From positions 124,001 through 188,000 of IMG/VR virus record IMGVR_UViG_3300023202_000383: 64,000 bases of DNA; one strand, 5' to 3'. Each line of letters begins with the position of its first letter. Position 1 is the first letter of the stretch. The notes below the pieces were generated by a model that saw nothing but the letters and a program-made list of their open reading frames with translations, ran no database searches and was not told the DNA's origin. A program made the position numbers and the translations under genes. Positions 58,783 through 64,000 of the stretch are shown here, one piece after another. The DNA is from a virus.

Positions 58783-61700
58783 ATGCCGATTTTTAACAAT
58801 TCTTTGATCCCGTCAGTTAGTGCTGGCAGAATCATTGATAGATTTCTGTCTGATGAGACTCTGAATGTACGCTGGCTCACTCCGGAAGATCCTGCGCACT
58901 TTAGTGCTTTGAATAGGCCGTTGTCTGATCTTGCATTGAGGCAATTGGTAATTGCGAAAGTTCTCGACACCATTACATTAGATTTGAAGTTCGTTGAGAA
59001 GTTTCCGTTTGTGTGCCAGCCTGTTGTGGAAGGTGGTTCATTTACTTTAGATCTACCTCTGAAACTAATTAGAGATCTTCATGTGGCCTTCCCTGCTAAG
59101 TACGCGAATCCAAGACTAGCTAGGATAGATCGTTTAAATGGCTCGAATGATTCTGGGACTGATCCGAAATATACTGGAACGCTAAGATTTATATTTATTG
59201 CTGATTCTGGAGATGGTAGCGATGTTGCGTTATTTTATGCTGATTATTTAATCGATAGTAGTGATGATTTACAATTTGTTAGTGTAGAAGCCGCATCTGA
59301 CCAATCCAAAGTTCCTGGCTTAACTCCGCTCCCAAGCGAGGATTCTGGTTTCATTACCGGTGTTATGATATTTAGGACCGGTGACCAAGATTTATCAGAT
59401 ATAACTACATTTTATGATTTTGTTGCTCCAAGCGACGTCAATGGTATAGCCAATTATCCGATATTAGATGCACAAAGCTGTGAGATAAATATCGGAACTG
59501 ACGTTTTAGATAGCGGGAGCGGCTTACTAACATCTAGTGCTTATAATCAGATAATATCTGGTATTAATATAGAACCGGCAGCGGAAAGTGGAATAACTGT
59601 AGAATTTGATGAGGATCAAAATGCCTTTATAATTGGGCTAGATCAATCTCAGATAGATCATACTCAAATTGCAAATATTGGCGTCAACACTCACGACCAA
59701 ATTGATGCCCATATAATTAACACCAATAATCCCCACCAAGTCACGCCTACGCAGCTTGGCAATGGCTCTCCGATATGGAATACCAATAAAATTCAGAGCA
59801 GAAACGTCAGTAACCAAGCGCCAGAAGATGGCCAAGCTCTGATATTCGACCAAGCAACTAACCAATATATACCATCGGATGTGGCAGCTAGCGGCGGTGG
59901 CAGCGGAAATGTTGTTGAGAGAACTGTATTTATCGACCCAGTAACGGTTGATGAATCCGACTCATCCGACACTAAAGCGTTTACGACATTTGATGCATCT
60001 GACTTCGTCGACAATGATGCTGTCGCTGTCGTGCTGCAGGCCAAAGGTGATGGTGTTGCTGGCGTCGCTGGTAGTCTTTCATGGGTTGGCTTCACTGCCC
60101 ATCAATCCGAGCCGCTGGGCAGGGGTGCTGGCAGTCTTAATATACCTATATATCCTGGCGTTGTTGAAGTTTCCAGATCTGATGGTGTTCAGACTTATGC
60201 ATATGATGTGTCTGGCTTTGTTGGTAGCGGTTTCAACCAGAGCCAATTGACATTTATTCAGATCCATGCATATATAGATATCGGAACTGCTGGTGCGAGT
60301 TCATCTGACTTCATAAGAATACAAGCTAGGTGGCCAGATGGCTCATTTAGGGATTTAGCAGTAGGAAGAGCCGATGGTGGTGATGATTCTAGGCACGGCA
60401 AAACATTGTTGGTTCCTATTGCTCCTGGCCAAACGCAATTTGAAATAAGGATTGAGCAAACTTGGGACGACGACGGAGGGTGGGTATACCAGATTCTTGG
60501 TGCTGTCCAACAAGGAGGTGCTCAAGGGGGCAGCAGTGCCGGTCAGATAACCGTCAGAAAAGAAGATGGTGAACCAGAATACAATCTAATTATAGCTAGT
60601 GACGGTTCTGAGCAGGCGATCTTCCCGCTAGCCAGTGACAAGAGCTTTGAATATGCAGTACCAGCTGGGTTTGCTGACGGCTATAAGATAGAGCTTATAG
60701 GCTATATCAGAAGAAGTCTAGATGGTAGAAGTATACCGAGAGATCTTGCTGGCAGGACTTTCTTGCCAGCTGATTCGTCATCTACTAGATTCCATAGAGT
60801 AGGTGGATTTGGTACTGGTTCGTCAAGCCATTTCAAGAATATAGATAGGCTTGAAAAGAACCCCAATATGAACAATAGGTTCGACTATTGGGCTAAAAGG
60901 GTTAATCTCAACACCGGATTGACTAACGAAGCCGTGCCAGAGAATGCCACGCATGTCATGTTAAGGGTGTTGGCTGATTACAATTTACTAGGGTCTGATG
61001 AAGTTACGCTCCATATTGGAAAATTTGACAATAGCTTGCCAGAATCATATACTGGGTCTACATTCAATGATGCCAATTTAATAGGCACTACGCAAGCTAC
61101 TTCATTTATCAACACGCCTGGTACAGACAAAGCGCTGGCGTTGTCTAGAACAGCCACTACTAACTTGGATCAACAGGGATCGACAGTTGTGGTCCCAATA
61201 GAGCCAGAAGATACCAACCACATAACGTGGCTTCTTGGGCTAAGAGACATAGCAGATAACACATCGCTAGATTTTACGATTTATGTGGAAGGATATTATC
61301 TAAGAGAAAGCCAGACAATAGTCGATGATAGTGAGAGCACTGATACTGGAGGGGATACTGGTCCTGGCGGAATCTTGTTAGCCGACCTACTACAGGATCC
61401 GAATTTCTATGACCACCTTAGTGGAAATCTTGGGAATCAGAATTCCGGGATGACCACTAAGGGCGAGGCGTTGCCGTTTACTGAGGTGCCGCAGTCTGAG
61501 CAGACTATAGTTATAGATCCAGATAATGCAAGGCGTGTTGCGATACTCAGAGTAGACATTAGATATAGTGCTACCGGGAATGGCGATCCACTAACGTTTA
61601 GGCTAAGATCAACAACGGCTGGCGATACCTACACGAGGTGGGTAACGGATCTTTATCGCGCTGGCAATGGCGACAGACCTCACGCTGGTTTTTCGTCAAC

Positions 61701-62649
61701 AGTTTTGATACCTCTCGATGATTCTGGTGCTGTTAGAGTAACAGCATTCGCACAAGACATAAACGCTGCGTTCTACAGACTCCAGCTTGAAGGTTTCGCT
61801 TCCAATGAAGGGGGCGGAGGTGATGGGGGCGGGGGTGCAACACCCCCACCGGCAATTGTTTCTGGTTTAATAACTGGCTCAATAGGTGGGCTTCTTATGC
61901 GGCAAAGCACGGGAGATCCAGACAATGATATTGTCATAACTTCCGGGTCGTGTGTCGATGCGAATGAGACTATTTTGATGAGGGTAACTGGCACGCTCAT
62001 CAAGAGATTAGACGCACCTTGGAGCGAAGGCACGAATGATGGTGGTTTGGCTAGTTCGCTATCTGTTCAACCAAATAGAACTTATCATGTTTTCTTGATT
62101 GCCAAGCCTGATGGGACAGTGGATGGTGGATTTGATGAGGATGTGTCGGCCTCCGCATTATTAGCGGATGGTTCACCATCTGGGTACACAACTTATCGTA
62201 GGGTTGGGTCTATAGAGACCGATGGCAATAGCAGAATCAGAGATTTTGTCTCGAATGAGACTCCTGGTGGCGGCTTAGAAATCCTATGGTCCCAAGACAG
62301 GACCAAACCGTTGTCAACAGTTGGTTCGGGGGGATTTTTTGAACTCAATGTACCGTTTGGCGTAAGTTATGAGGCTATAATAAATGCCAGACTTAGCGGG
62401 CAAGGCGGCAACGGAGGAGAATTGCGGATAACAACTCCATCTGGTCCTATTCATAATTCCGATGTCCCAGCTATAGAAATTGGTGGTTCTTTTATAAGAG
62501 ATAGTGACCAAACAGATAATTTTATTTTGTCATCTCAATTGAGGGTAAGAACCAACGCAGCCAAACAAGTTGTAGTGTCTATCAGTGGCGATGACGATGA
62601 ATCAGAAGTGACAACAATCGGATTTATAGACTCCAGAAGACAAATTTAA
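58783..62649 (+). CDS. tail fibre-like protein, 1288 aa
   Basis: Starts MPIFNNSLIPSVSAGRIIDR and contains VNTHDQIDAHIINTNNPHQV-TPTQLG, the N-P-H-x-V-T repeat typical of phage tail fibres. Gly/Asp-rich beta modules with linkers (GGGDGGGG near 1010), and a beta-rich end. ATG 58783 follows CTGGAGAC. The N-terminal 400 residues are shared with the next gene. A host-recognition or baseplate-attached fibre is likely. Confidence 0.8.
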   Translation: MPIFNNSLIPSVSAGRIIDRFLSDETLNVRWLTPEDPAHFSALNRPLSDLALRQLVIAKVLDTITLDLKFVEKFPFVCQPVVEGGSFTLDLPLKLIRDLHVAFPAKYANPRLARIDRLNGSNDSGTDPKYTGTLRFIFIADSGDGSDVALFYADYLIDSSDDLQFVSVEAASDQSKVPGLTPLPSEDSGFITGVMIFRTGDQDLSDITTFYDFVAPSDVNGIANYPILDAQSCEINIGTDVLDSGSGLLTSSAYNQIISGINIEPAAESGITVEFDEDQNAFIIGLDQSQIDHTQIANIGVNTHDQIDAHIINTNNPHQVTPTQLGNGSPIWNTNKIQSRNVSNQAPEDGQALIFDQATNQYIPSDVAASGGGSGNVVERTVFIDPVTVDESDSSDTKAFTTFDASDFVDNDAVAVVLQAKGDGVAGVAGSLSWVGFTAHQSEPLGRGAGSLNIPIYPGVVEVSRSDGVQTYAYDVSGFVGSGFNQSQLTFIQIHAYIDIGTAGASSSDFIRIQARWPDGSFRDLAVGRADGGDDSRHGKTLLVPIAPGQTQFEIRIEQTWDDDGGWVYQILGAVQQGGAQGGSSAGQITVRKEDGEPEYNLIIASDGSEQAIFPLASDKSFEYAVPAGFADGYKIELIGYIRRSLDGRSIPRDLAGRTFLPADSSSTRFHRVGGFGTGSSSHFKNIDRLEKNPNMNNRFDYWAKRVNLNTGLTNEAVPENATHVMLRVLADYNLLGSDEVTLHIGKFDNSLPESYTGSTFNDANLIGTTQATSFINTPGTDKALALSRTATTNLDQQGSTVVVPIEPEDTNHITWLLGLRDIADNTSLDFTIYVEGYYLRESQTIVDDSESTDTGGDTGPGGILLADLLQDPNFYDHLSGNLGNQNSGMTTKGEALPFTEVPQSEQTIVIDPDNARRVAILRVDIRYSATGNGDPLTFRLRSTTAGDTYTRWVTDLYRAGNGDRPHAGFSSTVLIPLDDSGAVRVTAFAQDINAAFYRLQLEGFASNEGGGGDGGGGATPPPAIVSGLITGSIGGLLMRQSTGDPDNDIVITSGSCVDANETILMRVTGTLIKRLDAPWSEGTNDGGLASSLSVQPNRTYHVFLIAKPDGTVDGGFDEDVSASALLADGSPSGYTTYRRVGSIETDGNSRIRDFVSNETPGGGLEILWSQDRTKPLSTVGSGGFFELNVPFGVSYEAIINARLSGQGGNGGELRITTPSGPIHNSDVPAIEIGGSFIRDSDQTDNFILSSQLRVRTNAAKQVVVSISGDDDESEVTTIGFIDSRRQI

Positions 62650-62679
62650 AATAGGTAAATATAATAGGGAAATTTAGGT

Positions 62680-64000
62680 ATGCCTAATTTTAATTCAGGA
62701 TTAGTTCCAACAATAACGCCAGGGACCATTTTTGATAGGTTCTTGTCGGATGAGACGATCAATATACGGTGGTTGACTGCTTTAGATCCAGCTTACTTTG
62801 AGGCTATCAACCGTCCGATGGCTGACATAACGCTGCGTCAGTTAATTATAGCCAAAGCTCTTGATACACAAAATGCTAAGCTTGGTGCCGCCTCTATATT
62901 CCCGTTCTTGATTACTCCACAGGTCACTAACGGTTCGTCAAGTGTAGAACTCCCCGTACGGTTGTTTTGGGACATGCATGTGTCGATACCAGGCAGGTGG
63001 AGGAATTTGAGGTTAGCTAGAGTTGACAGGATATCTGGGGCAAACAATCCAGATATCACTGGAACCGCCAGATTTATTTGGGCTGCTGAAGATTCGAGCG
63101 ATGGCGATACTGAAAAAGCTTTGTTTTATGCTGACTATGAAATAGATAGCGATGTCACGTATCAAATAGCTCCAATAACATTGGTTGATTCCGGAATTGC
63201 AAATCCTCTAACTGCCGCACCAGATGGTCAAGCCAATTTTATTGGTGGACTGGTGGTATTTAGGACGGGCGATCTGGATGACTCGACATTCAGTTCATTT
63301 TTCGAGTTTGTTGGTCCAGGCACTAATTTCAAATATGAAGTTGTCGATACTGATGGATCTGAAGTTGAGACATTTAGTGAATTTGGCCTAAGCCACGGTC
63401 GTGGGTTAATGGTTGCTAGTGCCTTCAATGTAATTCCTGGCACTGGTGGTGCTGGGACAGATGGTGGCACCGAAGGTGGTAGTGGTCTTGGATTCGATAT
63501 CGAGCCAGCAGGTAGCTCGGTTACAGTCACGTTTGATGACTCGACCAATACGTTTACGATCGGAATCGATCCGACAGAGATCGCACACCAATCATTGAAC
63601 GGTGTTGGGTCATTTACCCACGCCGACATTGATGACCATATTGTAGACAAAACGAACCCACATGCTGTTACTGCTGCCCAGGTTGGTAGGGATACTGCTC
63701 AATGGAATGCTAGCAAGATCCAGGGTACTCCTGTGGACGGTGCAGCACCAGCGGCCACTAATGACATTTTAGCGTACAACCTTGGCACGAACAGATATGA
63801 GCCGAAAGCATTAAGTTCTGATATTCTTACTGTAGATCTTCCGAGCGGTGACACAGTTAGCTTGACCGATTACGTTAGCTTGATCCCATCGGTAATAATT
63901 ATAACAGAAGTTAGCGACACTGCATTGTCAGTAGTTAAGGATGACTGGCAACCAAGAAGACTTAATACAATAGCTGCCAATAGTGCTGGATCAACCGTTT
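62680..64000 (+). CDS. tail fibre-like protein, paralogue of 58783 (partial)
   Basis: ATG 62680, open to the window end. MPNFNSGLVPTITPGTIFDR, FLSDETINIRWLTALDP, NRPMADITLRQLIIAKALD and HIVDKTNPHAVTAAQVG align position by position with the preceding protein, so it arose by duplication. The C-terminus is outside the window. Confidence 0.8.
   Translation, partial: MPNFNSGLVPTITPGTIFDRFLSDETINIRWLTALDPAYFEAINRPMADITLRQLIIAKALDTQNAKLGAASIFPFLITPQVTNGSSSVELPVRLFWDMHVSIPGRWRNLRLARVDRISGANNPDITGTARFIWAAEDSSDGDTEKALFYADYEIDSDVTYQIAPITLVDSGIANPLTAAPDGQANFIGGLVVFRTGDLDDSTFSSFFEFVGPGTNFKYEVVDTDGSEVETFSEFGLSHGRGLMVASAFNVIPGTGGAGTDGGTEGGSGLGFDIEPAGSSVTVTFDDSTNTFTIGIDPTEIAHQSLNGVGSFTHADIDDHIVDKTNPHAVTAAQVGRDTAQWNASKIQGTPVDGAAPAATNDILAYNLGTNRYEPKALSSDILTVDLPSGDTVSLTDYVSLIPSVIIITEVSDTALSVVKDDWQPRRLNTIAANSAGSTV

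Noticed and set aside
1-64000. CRISPR arrays, rRNA genes, insertion sequences
   Set aside because: No regularly spaced repeats, no rRNA sequence and no transposase with terminal repeats were seen.

Overview
The window is a stretch of a large double-stranded DNA tailed-phage genome, most likely a jumbo phage of a bacterium. Evidence for this: dense, overlapping small genes; Shine-Dalgarno sequences; a long dispersed tRNA set (26 normally ordered tRNA genes plus broken or rearranged ones); many homing endonucleases; a phage-type sigma factor, a GroEL, a class II ribonucleotide reductase, a dUTPase and large tail-fibre genes. No terminase, capsid or polymerase gene lies in this window. The host cannot be named from the sequence; prfB-style frameshift sites and Shine-Dalgarno signals only say it is bacterial.

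Layout. 1-5,000: tiny unassigned genes, then a self-complementary RNA element with a terminator (4787-4975). 5,000-30,500: the tRNA region. tRNA genes alternate with small genes, homing endonucleases (5400, 20103, 22740, 27896), glycan enzymes (GT29-like, sulfotransferases, TylF-type methyltransferase, pyruvyl transferase), a DUF7873 protein, a Lar-like anti-restriction protein, a release factor and a NUDIX protein. 30,500-45,600: FkbM methyltransferase, vWA protein, GDP-fucose-synthase-like epimerase, intein-bearing NrdJ, cupin plus HNH endonuclease, sigma factor, GT9, GroEL, nucleotide kinase. 45,600-50,500: a disrupted dUTPase locus, more glycan genes and an HTH protein. 50,500-64,000: virion-like proteins (FG-GAP/Fn3/Ser-rich protein, Pro/Glu-rich protein, a LysM protein with a sigma-2-like segment), an adenosine deaminase with an in-frame UAG, and two paralogous tail-fibre genes, the second running off the end.

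Themes. (1) Stop-codon recoding: a release-factor gene with two consecutive prfB-type +1 frameshift sites, a canonical tRNA with a UUA (ochre-reading) anticodon, and the deaminase UAG. (2) tRNA/mRNA entanglement: all 25 normally ordered plus-strand tRNA genes lack CCA and are followed by TT. Coding starts lie 2 nt after tRNA ends, stop codons share a base with tRNA position 1, and one tRNA lies in frame inside a NUDIX reading frame. (3) At 11.5-11.75 kb two tRNAs have the 3' half before the 5' half, with matching acceptor stems. (4) Homing endonucleases sit beside replaced or duplicated pieces of their neighbours (dUTPase, cupin). (5) A glycan-decoration gene set suggests the phage modifies surface sugars of the host or virion.
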